A stretch of DNA of 34,943 bases from Acidobacteria bacterium UBA2994. GTDB lineage: Bacteria; Acidobacteriota; Vicinamibacteria; Vicinamibacterales; UBA8438. Where the stretch lies: positions 35,600-70,542 of the forward strand of contig DEAA01000022.1 in assembly GCA_002346545.1 (NCBI GenBank), read 5' to 3'. Below are positions 7,342 through 16,146 of this stretch, in pieces (within the stretch, counting starts at the first letter, position 1; each line of letters begins with the position of its first letter). The notes beneath the pieces were generated by a model, which made no database searches, was not told the DNA's origin, and saw only the letters and a list, made by a program, of their open reading frames with translations. The position numbers and the translations under genes are program-made.

Positions 7342-8850
7342 CTACCCCGGCGGCTTGAGCAGCGGCAGCTCCGCTAAATAGAGGAGCTGCGTGCCCGGCT
7401 CCAGCCGATACTCCTTCGACGGGTTGATGACCTCCTTGCCGGCCGGAGTCCTGAGACCCACCACGAGGCCACCACGCTTTGAGAGCTGTATCCGGACGAG
7501 CAGCTCACCAAACGTTTCGTCACGCATTCCTTCGTCCGGCACCAGACCGACGTATACGTTGTGAGCCCCGGACATGAGCACCCGGCTCATAGCAGAGGCG
7601 CTGCCGTGATAACGAACAGCGTGGGCAATCATCGAGTAGCCAATCCTCTGGCTCTCGATCACCTCGTCGGCGCCGGCCATCTTGGCGTGATCAACGTTCT
7701 CAGAATCGAGCACCTCCGCCACCAGGTAGAGCGGGGACCGTCGGTGCCGGACGCTTCCCGCGTGGCTCTGCATATAGGCGCGGATAGTGAACGTGATGAG
7801 GATGGTCTTCGCATCGGCCGCCTGCGGAGTGGTGTCACGCTCGCCAGTGACGATAACCCCGGCAGCGTGGGTCAGCCGGACCTTGTCCAGCTCGCTCTCC
7901 TTGGTAGGGTCGCCCTGCACCCAAAAGAACGCGGGCGGCAGATCTTTCGGCCGTTCGTGACAGTCGAACAGAACGACCCGAGTTTCCTGGAGCTTGAGCT
8001 CGTACTGGAGCGCGTCGAGCATAAGGTGCGTGCTCTCGTCCCATCCGCATACGACGATGTGGTTCACGTAGTCGCTCATCCGGAACTGCTCCTCACGAAT
8101 GCTGAGCATGCTGTTGACCAAGCTCGCACCAACGATGCCGGCGAAGAGCGCCAGCGTAAACATCCCACCAATCATCAGGCCAGCTCCGACAATCCGCCCT
8201 AGCCCAGTCACCACCGAGATGTCGCCAAATCCGACCGTCGTCACCGTCACCAGCGCCCACCACAGACCGTCGCCAAAACTCGCGATCTGCGGATTGACCC
8301 GGCTCTCAACCAGGAAGATGGTGGCCCCTCCCAGTAACGTCACCACTCCCAACACTACGAAGGCAAGCGTGAAAAGCAGCCGGTTCTCTTCGAACGCCTG
8401 GAAGACGATGGCGAACGGATTACGATACTGGAACACGCTAGACGTGCGCAGCAACCGTAGTAGCCGAAGCACACGCAGGCCGCGGAGCTCAGGAAACAGC
8501 GCGAGCACGGCGAGCAGGTCGATCACCATCTGTGGCCGGGCCAGGAACTTGAGACGGCCGACAAGATGCGCGTGCAAGTGCCCCAGCGGGGGCCGTTTGA
8601 AAACGTCCAGTGCAGGGGGACGGAAGGTTCCCACCCGAAGAAGGATCTCGATGGCAAAGACGGTAAGGAGGAACCGGTCGGCCAGGGCCACCACTTCAGC
8701 GGCCCGGACAGCCTCGGGTAATATCGACTCGAGGCCGAGCAGCACGATCGAGATCAGGATGAGGATCCAGACCAGCGACTGGGTTACCCGGTACGCCCGG
8801 GTCTCCCGCACATGGAACGCCTCGTGCAGCCAGCCAGTCAACGCGCCCAT
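7342..8850 (-). CDS. Voltage-sensor-type potassium channel with cytosolic RCK/TrkA-N domains
   Basis: A 502-residue six-segment channel subunit. Membrane segments lie at about 25-43, 58-74, 108-119, 122-136, 158-182 and 222-248. The fourth carries Arg at 123, 126, 129, 132 and 135, the every-third-residue S4 voltage-sensor pattern. The pore helix and filter TVGFGD are at 205-210 (Phe in place of the more common Tyr, as in some K+ channels). A TrkA-N/RCK domain begins at about 264, where the nucleotide loop reads VVCGWDEST rather than GxGxxG. The C-terminal part (about 410-502) resembles a TrkA-C-like ligand domain. It would conduct K+ across the inner membrane, gated by voltage and perhaps cytosolic ligands. 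It converges on the amidohydrolase with a 5-bp gap. Confidence 0.9.
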   Translation of the reverse strand: MGALTGWLHEAFHVRETRAYRVTQSLVWILILISIVLLGLESILPEAVRAAEVVALADRFLLTVFAIEILLRVGTFRPPALDVFKRPPLGHLHAHLVGRLKFLARPQMVIDLLAVLALFPELRGLRVLRLLRLLRTSSVFQYRNPFAIVFQAFEENRLLFTLAFVVLGVVTLLGGATIFLVESRVNPQIASFGDGLWWALVTVTTVGFGDISVVTGLGRIVGAGLMIGGMFTLALFAGIVGASLVNSMLSIREEQFRMSDYVNHIVVCGWDESTHLMLDALQYELKLQETRVVLFDCHERPKDLPPAFFWVQGDPTKESELDKVRLTHAAGVIVTGERDTTPQAADAKTILITFTIRAYMQSHAGSVRHRRSPLYLVAEVLDSENVDHAKMAGADEVIESQRIGYSMIAHAVRYHGSASAMSRVLMSGAHNVYVGLVPDEGMRDETFGELLVRIQLSKRGGLVVGLRTPAGKEVINPSKEYRLEPGTQLLYLAELPLLKPPG

Positions 8851-8922
8851 ATCGTCAGCCTACACCCACCGCTGCAATACGTCGACGTAAGCGGAAGACG
8901 CTGTCTCGAAGTCCTGAACGCC

Positions 8923-11328
8923 ATGAACATCTTCACATCGGTTCGGCGACGTCATCCACAGATCGTGCCCGGTTTATCGGTCGCCATCACTGTCACCGCC
9001 ACCGCTTTCGCCCAACCTCCCATCATCCAGCCTGGCGCCCCCGGGGAACCGAGCCGCGAGATCACGGCCGCCGAGGCGGCGGACCTGGCCGGCTTCAGCT
9101 ATACCGACGGTGACGTCAAGTTCGTGCAGGGCATGATTCCGCATCATGCCCAGGCGCTCGAGATGACCGCGCTGGTCGGGGGCCGCACCCAAAGTAACGA
9201 AATACGGCAACTCGCCCAACGGATCGAGATCTCGCAAGAAGACGAGATCGCGATGATGCAGGAGTGGCTCCGCGACCGCGACCAGGATGTGCCCACGATC
9301 GACACGCACCATCAGCCCGGATGGACGCTGATGCCCGGCATGCTCACACCGGAGGAGATGGCCGAGCTTGAAGCCGCTACCGACGCCACGTTCGATCGGC
9401 TGTTTCTCCAGCTGATGATCAAGCACCACCGCGGAGCGCTGACAATGGTCGATAACCTACTCGACCAGGCGGGCGCGGCCCAGGACTCGCAGCTCTTCGC
9501 CTTCACCTCCGACGTCGAGACCGATCAGAGCATAGAGATCGACCGGATGGACGACATGCTATCCGCGCTATCGACGGACCCCCGGGTGCAGCTCGCGGGC
9601 GGATTCGACCACGCCGAACAGGCTCTCTGGAACATGGCACTGGTCTCCAGCCAGCCGAAGCCGGAGGGATTCTACGACCCGGCGGAAGCCGCCCAGCGAG
9701 CGAGGGACAACGACGAGGAGAACGACCCGCCGCGCGAGCGTCCGCGGCGCGGGCTGCTGGACTTCTCGAACACCGACATGGCCTTCTCGGGCGACATCTT
9801 GTTCGAAGGCAACTACCACGGCTTCAGCACCTATCGGGTTGAGGTGCCTGCTTCGCCGCAACTGGTTGCGTCTGTCGTCTGTCCGGGCGGACAGGGTGAC
9901 GTCTCGGTGATCGGGGAGCTGCTCATCATGTCGGTCGAACAGACCCGGGGCCGCCTCGACTGTGGCCTGCAAGGGGTCTCCGAGCGGGTGAGCGACGAGC
10001 GGTTCCGGGGCATCCGGATCTTCGACATTAGCGACATGCGGCGCCCTCTGCAGCTAGCCGCCGTCCAGACCTGCCGGGGATCACACACCCACACATTGGT
10101 CGGCGACCCGGACGGCAGCGGCAACATCTATGTCTACGGATCAGGCACCGCGCCGGTTCGTTCAGGCGAGGAACTAGAGGGGTGCTCAGACGCTTCCCCC
10201 ACCGAAGAGCCGCAAACAGCACTCTTTCGAATCGATGTCATCCGGATCCCGCTGGCGAACCCGGCCGAGGCCAGTGTGGTCAACCGACCGTTCCTCTTCC
10301 GTGACCCAGACACCGGTGAGATCGCGGGTCTGTGGGGCGGCGGTGATCATGGCCCAGGTACGCAGCGGACGCGAATGACCAACCAGTGTCACGACATCAC
10401 CGCGTACCCCGAGATTGGACTTGCAGCGGGTGCCTGCTCCGGCAACGGCATCCTGATCGATATCTCCGATCCGGAACACCCGGTGCGAATCGACGAAGTG
10501 GTAGACCCCGGGTTCTCCTACTGGCACTCGGCGACCTTTAACAACGACGGCTCCAAGGTTCTCTTCACCGACGAGTGGGGCGGCGGCGGCCGAGCCCGCT
10601 GCCGCGCGTCGGACCCCATCAACTGGGGAGCCAACGCCATCTACGACATCGTGGACAACCGCCTGCAGTATCGGAGCCACTACAAGCTGCCTGCACCGCA
10701 GGGCGAGACGGAGAACTGCGTCGCCCACAACGGCTCGCTAGTGCCGGTCCCGGGCCGCGACATCATGGTGCAGGCCTGGTATCAGGGCGGCATCTCGGTC
10801 TTCGACTTCACCGACTCGTCGAACCCGTTCGAGATCGCCTACTTCGACAGGGGACCGCTGAACCCGGACCGGTTGATGATGGGCGGCTTCTGGTCTGCCT
10901 ACTGGTATCGCGGTTACATTTACGGCACCGAGATCGCGCGTGGGCTCGACGTCCTCGAGCTCCTACCCAGCGAGCACCTCACCGAGAACGAGATCGCGGC
11001 CGCGTCTACCGTGGCGTCCGAGACCTTCAACGCCCAGGATCAGCGACGAGTCACATGGCCGGCCCGACCGATCGTAGCGCTCGCCTATGTGGACCAGTTG
11101 GCCGGCGGGAACGCCTTAACGGCGGCTCAACTCGAATCGATTGGCGCCCTGCTCGAACGCACCGACGCGCCGCTGGCCACGGGATCGCGAGATACCGGAC
11201 TCGCCGATGAGCTCGAGAGCGCGGCGCAGGTTGTGGACAGAGCCGCCGGTGGAGCCAGCGGACGCACCGAAGCCAAAATCGAGACGCTAGGCGGCTTGCT
11301 GCGAGACCTTGAAGAGCGGTTGCGCTAA
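8923..11328 (+). CDS. Exported DUF305 / LVIVD-repeat propeller fusion protein
   Basis: An 801-residue two-part protein. After a signal peptide (cleavage near Ala30) comes a DUF305 four-helix domain, about residues 48-215, with its paired-His motifs MIPHH (71-75) and MIKHH (165-169) and Met-rich helices; DUF305 proteins bind copper or other metals. The rest, about 260-750, is an LVIVD-type beta-propeller with repeated IFDISD, ILIDISDPEHPVRI and VFDFTDSSNPFEI strands, probably a surface or periplasmic binding scaffold. A helical tail ends the chain. The start at 8923 gives the signal peptide; the frame is open from 8812, but that would overlap the divergent channel gene. No Shine-Dalgarno is evident. 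Confidence 0.85.
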   Translation: MNIFTSVRRRHPQIVPGLSVAITVTATAFAQPPIIQPGAPGEPSREITAAEAADLAGFSYTDGDVKFVQGMIPHHAQALEMTALVGGRTQSNEIRQLAQRIEISQEDEIAMMQEWLRDRDQDVPTIDTHHQPGWTLMPGMLTPEEMAELEAATDATFDRLFLQLMIKHHRGALTMVDNLLDQAGAAQDSQLFAFTSDVETDQSIEIDRMDDMLSALSTDPRVQLAGGFDHAEQALWNMALVSSQPKPEGFYDPAEAAQRARDNDEENDPPRERPRRGLLDFSNTDMAFSGDILFEGNYHGFSTYRVEVPASPQLVASVVCPGGQGDVSVIGELLIMSVEQTRGRLDCGLQGVSERVSDERFRGIRIFDISDMRRPLQLAAVQTCRGSHTHTLVGDPDGSGNIYVYGSGTAPVRSGEELEGCSDASPTEEPQTALFRIDVIRIPLANPAEASVVNRPFLFRDPDTGEIAGLWGGGDHGPGTQRTRMTNQCHDITAYPEIGLAAGACSGNGILIDISDPEHPVRIDEVVDPGFSYWHSATFNNDGSKVLFTDEWGGGGRARCRASDPINWGANAIYDIVDNRLQYRSHYKLPAPQGETENCVAHNGSLVPVPGRDIMVQAWYQGGISVFDFTDSSNPFEIAYFDRGPLNPDRLMMGGFWSAYWYRGYIYGTEIARGLDVLELLPSEHLTENEIAAASTVASETFNAQDQRRVTWPARPIVALAYVDQLAGGNALTAAQLESIGALLERTDAPLATGSRDTGLADELESAAQVVDRAAGGASGRTEAKIETLGGLLRDLEERLR

Positions 11329-11348
11329 ACCCTCTCTCCCACGCTAGC

Positions 11349-11483
11349 TACATCGAGTACGCGAAAACGTCCGCCGGTTGGATTCTGCGCACCGACTACC
11401 GGCTCACCGTCACGGGCCACCGGGCTCTCGAGGACTACCTCGACCGGATGGAAACGCTGATCCAGACTACGCACTGCCGGTAG
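11349..11483 (+). pseudogene. Relic: C-terminal end of a winged-helix (HTH_34/MarR-like) regulator
   Basis: The frame read from 11349 to the TAG at 11481-11483 gives about 44 residues beginning YIEYAKT and containing RTDYRLTVTGHRALEDYLD. This matches the last strand pair (wing) and C-terminal helix of winged-helix DNA-binding proteins, where the usual text is GYVE..., R-T-x-Y-R-L-T-x-x-G-R-x-A-L-x-x-Y-L. No start codon or recognition helix is present: the frame runs straight back into the stop of the preceding gene. It looks like the 3' remnant left by a deletion. Confidence 0.6.
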
Positions 11484-11531
11484 CCGCCCCCCCTTCGCAA
11501 GGCGCCGCACGGCCACGCCGACGTGCGGTTG

Positions 11532-11537
11532 TATACT
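11532..11537 (+). promoter_or_regulatory. -10-like TATACT, possible leaderless promoter
   Basis: TATACT (5 of 6 to consensus) ends 8 nt before the ATG at 11546. No Shine-Dalgarno lies between and no clear -35 box is seen. Confidence 0.42.
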
Positions 11538-11545
11538 CTGGCCCG

Positions 11546-12151
11546 ATGGCACATCCGCTCTCGTCCTACACGGCGGTCCGCACGATCGGGCTCCTAAACC
11601 TGATCGCCGTCGGAACCCTCGCGCTCGCGGGACCGGCGAACGCGCAGATCACGGCGACGGCACGCACGGGCGCAACCCCGGCTTGGAACAAGGGCCTTCA
11701 ACCGATCTCGCCTGAGAGCTACTACAATGCCATCGAGTGTGGGAACACGGACGCCGCCGACCCACCGTGTGTCTTCTGGGACACCGGGTTGTGCGAGAAT
11801 GATGACTTCACGCTTAACGCCTACTCGGCCTACAAGCAGGTCGCCTACGAAGTGTGGGCCACGGTTCGTCAGGGACAGCCGGCGCCCGAGCCGAACTTCT
11901 ACGCCGCCAGGAACACCCGGGTCACAATCAGCGCGGAACCGAAGTCAGACTCTTCGAACGAGTTCCAAGACCTGATCCTTAAGCGCGGTGACCAGGTAGC
12001 CTCACCGGTTGATCGAAACATCCGAGCCAAGCGGGTCACCTGGGACTACGACGCCTGGGCACCCCGAAGCGCCGTGACCCTCGAAATGGTCGGCTCCGAG
12101 CGCACCATCTCGTGCACCATCCCAGCGGCGGTACTCCAGCAGTTCCGCTGA
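11546..12151 (+). CDS. Exported protein of unknown function
   Basis: A 201-residue protein with a signal peptide of about 35 residues ending ANAQ. No domain is recognised. The mature part contains four Cys residues (IECGN, PPCVFW, GLCEND and SCTIP), compatible with one or two disulfides in the periplasm, and its C-terminal half looks beta-rich. The start at 11546 is chosen for the signal peptide and the adjacent -10-like hexamer, although the frame is open from 11378. rocD follows after 7 bp, so it may be the first gene of the operon running to 15849, but the functions have no obvious connection. Confidence 0.75.
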   Translation: MAHPLSSYTAVRTIGLLNLIAVGTLALAGPANAQITATARTGATPAWNKGLQPISPESYYNAIECGNTDAADPPCVFWDTGLCENDDFTLNAYSAYKQVAYEVWATVRQGQPAPEPNFYAARNTRVTISAEPKSDSSNEFQDLILKRGDQVASPVDRNIRAKRVTWDYDAWAPRSAVTLEMVGSERTISCTIPAAVLQQFR

Positions 12152-12158
12152 TTCGCAC

Positions 12159-13379
12159 ATGTCGTACACCGCGATCGGTCCCGACCAGCTCATTGGTCTC
12201 GAAGGCCAGTACGGCGCACGTAACTACCATCCGCTCGACGTGGTTCTCACTCGAGGCGAAGGCGTCTGGGTGTGGGATGTCGAAGGCCGGCGCTACCTCG
12301 ACTGCCTGGCCGCCTATTCGGCCGTGAACCAGGGACACTGTCATCCACGGATTGTGGCTGCCCTAACCGAGCAGGCGGCGCGGATCACGCTGACGTCCCG
12401 GGCATTTCGGAACGACCAACTTGGTCCGTTCTATGAGGAGCTGTCGGCATTGACCGGGTTCCCCCGCATCTTGCCGATGAATACCGGCGCCGAGGCAGTG
12501 GAGACGGCCGTCAAGATGGCCCGCAAATGGGCCTACCAGGTCAAGGGCGTCCCGGCCAACCAAGCCGAGATCCTCGTCTTTTCGAACAACTTCCACGGAC
12601 GAACCACCACCATCGTAGGCTTCTCTAGCGAGGAAAAGTATCGCGACGGATTCGGTCCATTCGCCCCGGGCTTCAGATTGCTCCCCTTCGGAGATCTGGC
12701 CGCACTCGACGACGCCTTCTCGACAAAGGTAGCGGCGGTGCTGGTCGAACCGATTCAGGGGGAAGCCGGCATCCTAGTCCCGCCGGACGGCTATCTCCGG
12801 GCATTGCGTGACTCTTGCGACGAGCACCAAGCGCTGCTGATGGTAGACGAGATTCAGAGTGGTCTCGGACGCACCGGACGCCTATTCGCTTACGAGCACG
12901 ACGACATCCGTCCCGATGCGATCATAGTCGGGAAGGCGCTCGCGGGCGGCTGCTACCCGGTCTCGGCGGTGCTGGCCGACGACGTGCCGATGCAGGTCTT
13001 CAACCCCGGTGACCACGGGTCGACGTTCGGCGGGAACCCGCTCGGGTGCGCTGTGGCGCGCGCCGCCCTCCGCGTACTGACCGAGGAGCGGCTCATCGAA
13101 AACTCCGCCACCCTGGGACGGTATCTGTTCGATCGGCTGTCGGTCCTACCCCAGGCCTCGATCCGCGAAGTACGCGGACGTGGGCTCTGGGTCGGCGTCG
13201 AGCTCACGCCCGAAGCCGGCGGAGCACGACGCTACTGCGAGGCACTGCAGGCCGAGGGCATTCTCTGCAAGGAAACCCACGAGCACGTCATCCGGTTCGC
13301 TCCCCCACTCGTGATCACGCGCGACGAGATCGACTGGGCTATGGAGCGGGTGGAGCGGGTCTTCGACAGCCTCAGCTAG
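12159..13379 (+). CDS. rocD: Ornithine--oxo-acid aminotransferase
   Basis: A 406-residue class III PLP aminotransferase that converts ornithine and 2-oxoglutarate to glutamate semialdehyde and glutamate. Diagnostic features are NYHPLDVVL at 22-30, [16 protein letters not shown] near 35-50, NQGHCHP at 57-63, the PLP phosphate loop N-T-G-A-E-A near 108-113, cofactor-ring Asp230 in MVDEIQ and Schiff-base Lys259 in VGKALAGG. Length and motifs match bacterial and eukaryotic ornithine aminotransferases rather than acetylornithine aminotransferase. It starts 7 bp after the preceding stop, and the thiolase-like gene follows after 12 bp. A link between ornithine catabolism and the downstream CoA genes is not obvious. 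Confidence 0.92.
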   Translation: MSYTAIGPDQLIGLEGQYGARNYHPLDVVLTRGEGVWVWDVEGRRYLDCLAAYSAVNQGHCHPRIVAALTEQAARITLTSRAFRNDQLGPFYEELSALTGFPRILPMNTGAEAVETAVKMARKWAYQVKGVPANQAEILVFSNNFHGRTTTIVGFSSEEKYRDGFGPFAPGFRLLPFGDLAALDDAFSTKVAAVLVEPIQGEAGILVPPDGYLRALRDSCDEHQALLMVDEIQSGLGRTGRLFAYEHDDIRPDAIIVGKALAGGCYPVSAVLADDVPMQVFNPGDHGSTFGGNPLGCAVARAALRVLTEERLIENSATLGRYLFDRLSVLPQASIREVRGRGLWVGVELTPEAGGARRYCEALQAEGILCKETHEHVIRFAPPLVITRDEIDWAMERVERVFDSLS

Positions 13380-13391
13380 TACCAACCGACC

Positions 13392-14543
13392 ATGAGCCAG
13401 CTACGCGACGCCGCCGCGGTGTCCGGGATCGGCGAAACTCAGTATCTGCGGGGTACCGACAAGACCCCGTTGCGACTCACGCTCGAGGCCTCACTGGCAG
13501 CAATCGACGACGCGGGGCTTACCCCAAAAGCAATCGATGGCATCGTGGCCTATGCCAGTGGTGGGGTGGTTGCCGAGGATCTGCTCACTGCCTTCGGGAG
13601 CGAGGACTTCCTATTCTCCGCGACCACGCCGCTCGGAGGGGCCAGTGCGGCGGCCGCACTCCAGTGTGCCGCAATGGCCGTCGCCACCGGGGTCGCGACC
13701 CACGTGCTGATTCCACTGGGCCGCGCCGGCTACTCGGGCACGCGGATCAACCGCCGGGTCGGCCAGATGCGACAGTTCGATGTGGTGTCGCAATTCGAAG
13801 CACCGGTCGGTGCCAACGCCCCGGCACAGTACTACGCGCCGATGGCCCGACGGCACATGGAGCTCTACGGCACCACCAGTGAGCAATTTGGCGAGGTGGC
13901 CGTAACTATGCGCCGCCACGCCGCGCTCAATCCCAACGCATTGATGCGCAAGTCGATGAGCCTGGAAGATCATCAGGCCTCGCGCATGATCGCCGACCCG
14001 TTCCGGCTGTTCGACTGCTGCCTAGAGAGCGACGGCGGCGCCGCCGTAGTGGTCTCCGCCGCCGAACGGGCCCGCGACATGCCTCGTCGGCCGGTCTACT
14101 TGTCCGGCATGGGCGTCGGGCACCCGGACTCACCGAGCGCGATCACGCAGCGGCCCGACATAACTACCTTAGGACTCGCCAAGGCAGCGCCGCGGGCGTT
14201 CGCCATGGCGGGCGTCACGCCCGACGACATCGACGTAGCCCAGCTCTACGATTGCTTCACCTACACGGTACTGTGCCAGCTTGAAGACCTCGGGTATTGC
14301 CCGAAGGGCGAAGGTGGCGCCTTCGTGGAAGGGGGACGCCTGGGTCTCGACGGAGACCTGCCGACCAACACTCACGGCGGGCTGCTCTCGCAGGCGCATG
14401 TGGCTGGGCTGAATCACGTGGTGGAGTTGGTACGTCAGCTTCGAGGCGAGGCCGAGGGCCGACAGGTCGAGGACGCCGAAATAGGCCTAGTTACGGGCTA
14501 TGGTGACCTTGGCGATGGCTCACTGGCCATTATGCGGCGGTGA
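13392..14543 (+). CDS. Thiolase-like protein (SCP-x/Ltp2-type, probable acyl-CoA aldolase)
   Basis: A 383-residue member of the SCP-x/lipid-transfer thiolase-like group. The thiolase fold is recognised from GIGETQY (12-18), the DAGL-x-x-x-x-I-DGIV segment (40-52), LGGASAAAALQCA (81-93), YDCFT (286-290) and NTHGG (326-330), whose His328 aligns with the conserved catalytic His. The nucleophilic Cys expected near position 84 is replaced by Gly/Ala/Ser, and the second Cys loop reads TGYGDLG (368-374). It is therefore unlikely to be a true thiolase. Ltp2-type proteins with these losses are retro-aldolases that need a DUF35 partner, and a DUF35 gene follows one base after the stop. Confidence 0.85.
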   Translation: MSQLRDAAAVSGIGETQYLRGTDKTPLRLTLEASLAAIDDAGLTPKAIDGIVAYASGGVVAEDLLTAFGSEDFLFSATTPLGGASAAAALQCAAMAVATGVATHVLIPLGRAGYSGTRINRRVGQMRQFDVVSQFEAPVGANAPAQYYAPMARRHMELYGTTSEQFGEVAVTMRRHAALNPNALMRKSMSLEDHQASRMIADPFRLFDCCLESDGGAAVVVSAAERARDMPRRPVYLSGMGVGHPDSPSAITQRPDITTLGLAKAAPRAFAMAGVTPDDIDVAQLYDCFTYTVLCQLEDLGYCPKGEGGAFVEGGRLGLDGDLPTNTHGGLLSQAHVAGLNHVVELVRQLRGEAEGRQVEDAEIGLVTGYGDLGDGSLAIMRR

Positions 14544-14544
14544 C

Positions 14545-14988
14545 ATGATGCGGCAAGGAGCGAGGAGTCAGGAAGTAGAAGATACGAGCGTACGCCCCAC
14601 GCCGGAGACGACGGCTGACAGCCAGCCCTACTGGGACGGGCTACGAGAGCACCGGCTCATGCTCCAACGATGCGCCAGCTGCAAGACCCCCCGCCACTAC
14701 CCTCGGCCGATGTGCGCTAGCTGCCACTCACTCGAGGCCGAGTGGTTTGAGGCCACCGGACACGGCACGGTGCACAGCTGGACCGTCAGCCATCACGCCT
14801 TCCACCGCGGATTCAAGGACACGACCCCATACACACTGGTGACGGTCGATTTGGAGGCTGGGGTGCGCATGGTCGCTCCGCTCGCGTCGTCATCTGAGCA
14901 GCCACTCCGTCTGGGCGCCCCTGTGGTGCTCGAATATCACGACGTGAGCAACGAGCTCACGCTGCCGAGGTTTCGTACTCATGAATAA
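14545..14988 (+). CDS. Stand-alone DUF35 OB-fold protein with zinc ribbon
   Basis: A 147-residue protein with an N-terminal rubredoxin-like zinc ribbon, CASC at 43-46 and CASC at 57-60 (CxxC-x10-CxxC), followed by an OB-fold with GHGTVHSWT and a GVRMVAPL strand. In the family this domain binds CoA esters and docks onto thiolase-like partners; in actinobacterial ChsH2 it is fused to a MaoC domain, whereas here it is separate. ATG at 14545 (or 14548) follows the thiolase-like stop by one base. The frame extends upstream to 14500, but that lies inside the previous gene. Its end overlaps the next ATG by 8 bp. Confidence 0.88.
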   Translation: MMRQGARSQEVEDTSVRPTPETTADSQPYWDGLREHRLMLQRCASCKTPRHYPRPMCASCHSLEAEWFEATGHGTVHSWTVSHHAFHRGFKDTTPYTLVTVDLEAGVRMVAPLASSSEQPLRLGAPVVLEYHDVSNELTLPRFRTHE

Positions 14989-15436
14989 CCTGCTAACCCC
15001 AGAGATCAAGGACTGGATCGGTCGCTCGGACACCCCGATCCCTCTCGAAGTCTCCAGACGCGATATCCAGAAATACGCCATCGCCACCGAACAGCGGGTG
15101 GAGAAGTACCGCCGGGGAGACGAAGCACCGCCAATGTTTCTCTTTAACGCCCACTCGCCCCTGGTAGATCTGGACCAGCTTCGGCCAGACGGGCTCACCG
15201 TCGACGCGCTGCTACCAGAACTGCCGCTCAAGCGGGTGATGGCGGGCGGCGTCAAGAACACCTATCACCGCCCGATCCGGCCGGGCGACCAGCTCGTCCT
15301 CACCCGCACCCTGACCGACATCTATGAGAAACAGGGACGAAGCGGCCCACTCATCTTCGTGACCTACGTCATGCGGGTCGAGACCGAAGCGGGTGAACTC
15401 GTGATGGAAGAAACCAGAAAGCGCATCTTCAGGTAG
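14981..15436 (+). CDS. MaoC N-terminal / FAS1-type dehydratase-like hotdog protein
   Basis: A 151-residue single-hotdog protein of the N-terminal MaoC dehydratase type. The order IQKYAIAT (about 27-34), GDEAPPMFLF and the late RPIRPGDQLVLTRTLTDIYEK segment are typical. These subunits usually lack the catalytic His and pair with a second, catalytic hotdog subunit, here probably the next gene product, to form an (R)-type enoyl-CoA hydratase. It overlaps the DUF35 gene by 8 bp and is followed after 5 bp by the second hotdog gene, a clear sign of one transcript and a complex. Confidence 0.85.
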   Translation: MNNLLTPEIKDWIGRSDTPIPLEVSRRDIQKYAIATEQRVEKYRRGDEAPPMFLFNAHSPLVDLDQLRPDGLTVDALLPELPLKRVMAGGVKNTYHRPIRPGDQLVLTRTLTDIYEKQGRSGPLIFVTYVMRVETEAGELVMEETRKRIFR

Positions 15437-15441
15437 GACCC

Positions 15442-15849
15442 ATGCCCAGCATAGACATCGCCGTTGGCACTGCCATCGAGGAGCGCTCGCACCATCCGTC
15501 GATGGTCTCCCTCTTCCTCTACAACGCCGTCATCTGGAATCCACACCGGATTCACTTTGACGAGACCTACACCACGCAGGTGGAAAAGCACCCGGGCATC
15601 GTGATCGACGGTCCTCTGCAGGGCGACTGGCTGGCCCAGGTGGTCACCGAGTGGCTCAGCGACGACGGCACGCTGGTGGAGATGGAGTACTCAAACCGAC
15701 GCGCGTGCTACCTCGGCGAGACCCTCCGAGCCGGAGGCACCGTGAGCGAGGTGAACCGTGAGACCGGCACGATCTCGCTGGAGCTGTACATCAAGAATCA
15801 GAGAAATGAAGTGCTTGCGCCTGGCCGAGCCATCGTGAAGCTGTCATAG
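15442..15849 (+). CDS. MaoC/HTD2-like enoyl-CoA hydratase subunit
   Basis: A 135-residue hotdog protein carrying WNPHRIHFDETY at about 32-43. The N-P-x-x-I-H-x-D core is the substrate and catalytic signature seen in MaoC/HTD2-type hydratases, with His38 and Asp40 the likely key residues. With the preceding subunit it probably forms a heteromeric hydratase that prepares a 3-hydroxyacyl-CoA for the thiolase-like aldolase. An AGG-containing Shine-Dalgarno precedes the ATG. Its TAG is directly followed by the CTA of the convergent membrane-protein gene, with no spacer. Confidence 0.85.
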   Translation: MPSIDIAVGTAIEERSHHPSMVSLFLYNAVIWNPHRIHFDETYTTQVEKHPGIVIDGPLQGDWLAQVVTEWLSDDGTLVEMEYSNRRACYLGETLRAGGTVSEVNRETGTISLELYIKNQRNEVLAPGRAIVKLS

Positions 15850-16146
15850 CTACCGACGAAACGCCGCCGCGGACATCACCAGGAGCCCACCGGCCAGCCC
15901 AGCTGCGGCCCCAGCCACGATGCTGCTGGTCGGCTCGGGTAGCGCGAACCACAGCACGCCGACAGCAATGCCGGCCCCCGCGAGCAGGGCGCTGCCCAAG
16001 GCAACGGCGATACCCGTCCAACCACCTTTTGCGACCTGCACACGGACCGGCGCCGCACCGGGTGCCGAAGGACCGCCCCGCCGGCGCGCGACGTAGAGGA
16101 GAAAGGCGAGCCCGGCGAGAATAGCAAGCTCGGTCGGTCCGATCAC
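15850..16146 (-). CDS. Small membrane protein of unknown function
   Basis: A 98-residue protein with three predicted membrane segments (about 6-21, 44-69 and 76-96) and a basic RRRGG turn after the first. GTG at 16146 is the start. It overlaps the TGA of the upstream 59-codon gene in the four bases GTGA, so the two are probably translated together. No family is recognised. It is the distal gene of a minus-strand pair downstream of dacB, and it converges on the MaoC gene without spacer. Confidence 0.65.
   Translation of the reverse strand: MIGPTELAILAGLAFLLYVARRRGGPSAPGAAPVRVQVAKGGWTGIAVALGSALLAGAGIAVGVLWFALPEPTSSIVAGAAAGLAGGLLVMSAAAFRR

Noticed and set aside
11378..11545. N-terminal extension of the 201-residue exported protein back to 11378
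   Set aside because: It adds a non-signal-like segment overlapping the regulator relic; ATG 11546 gives a proper signal peptide.
13046..13882. Long plus-strand frame spanning the rocD/thiolase-like junction
   Set aside because: Arg/Gly/Thr-rich composition typical of a shifted frame, and it crosses two well-supported genes.
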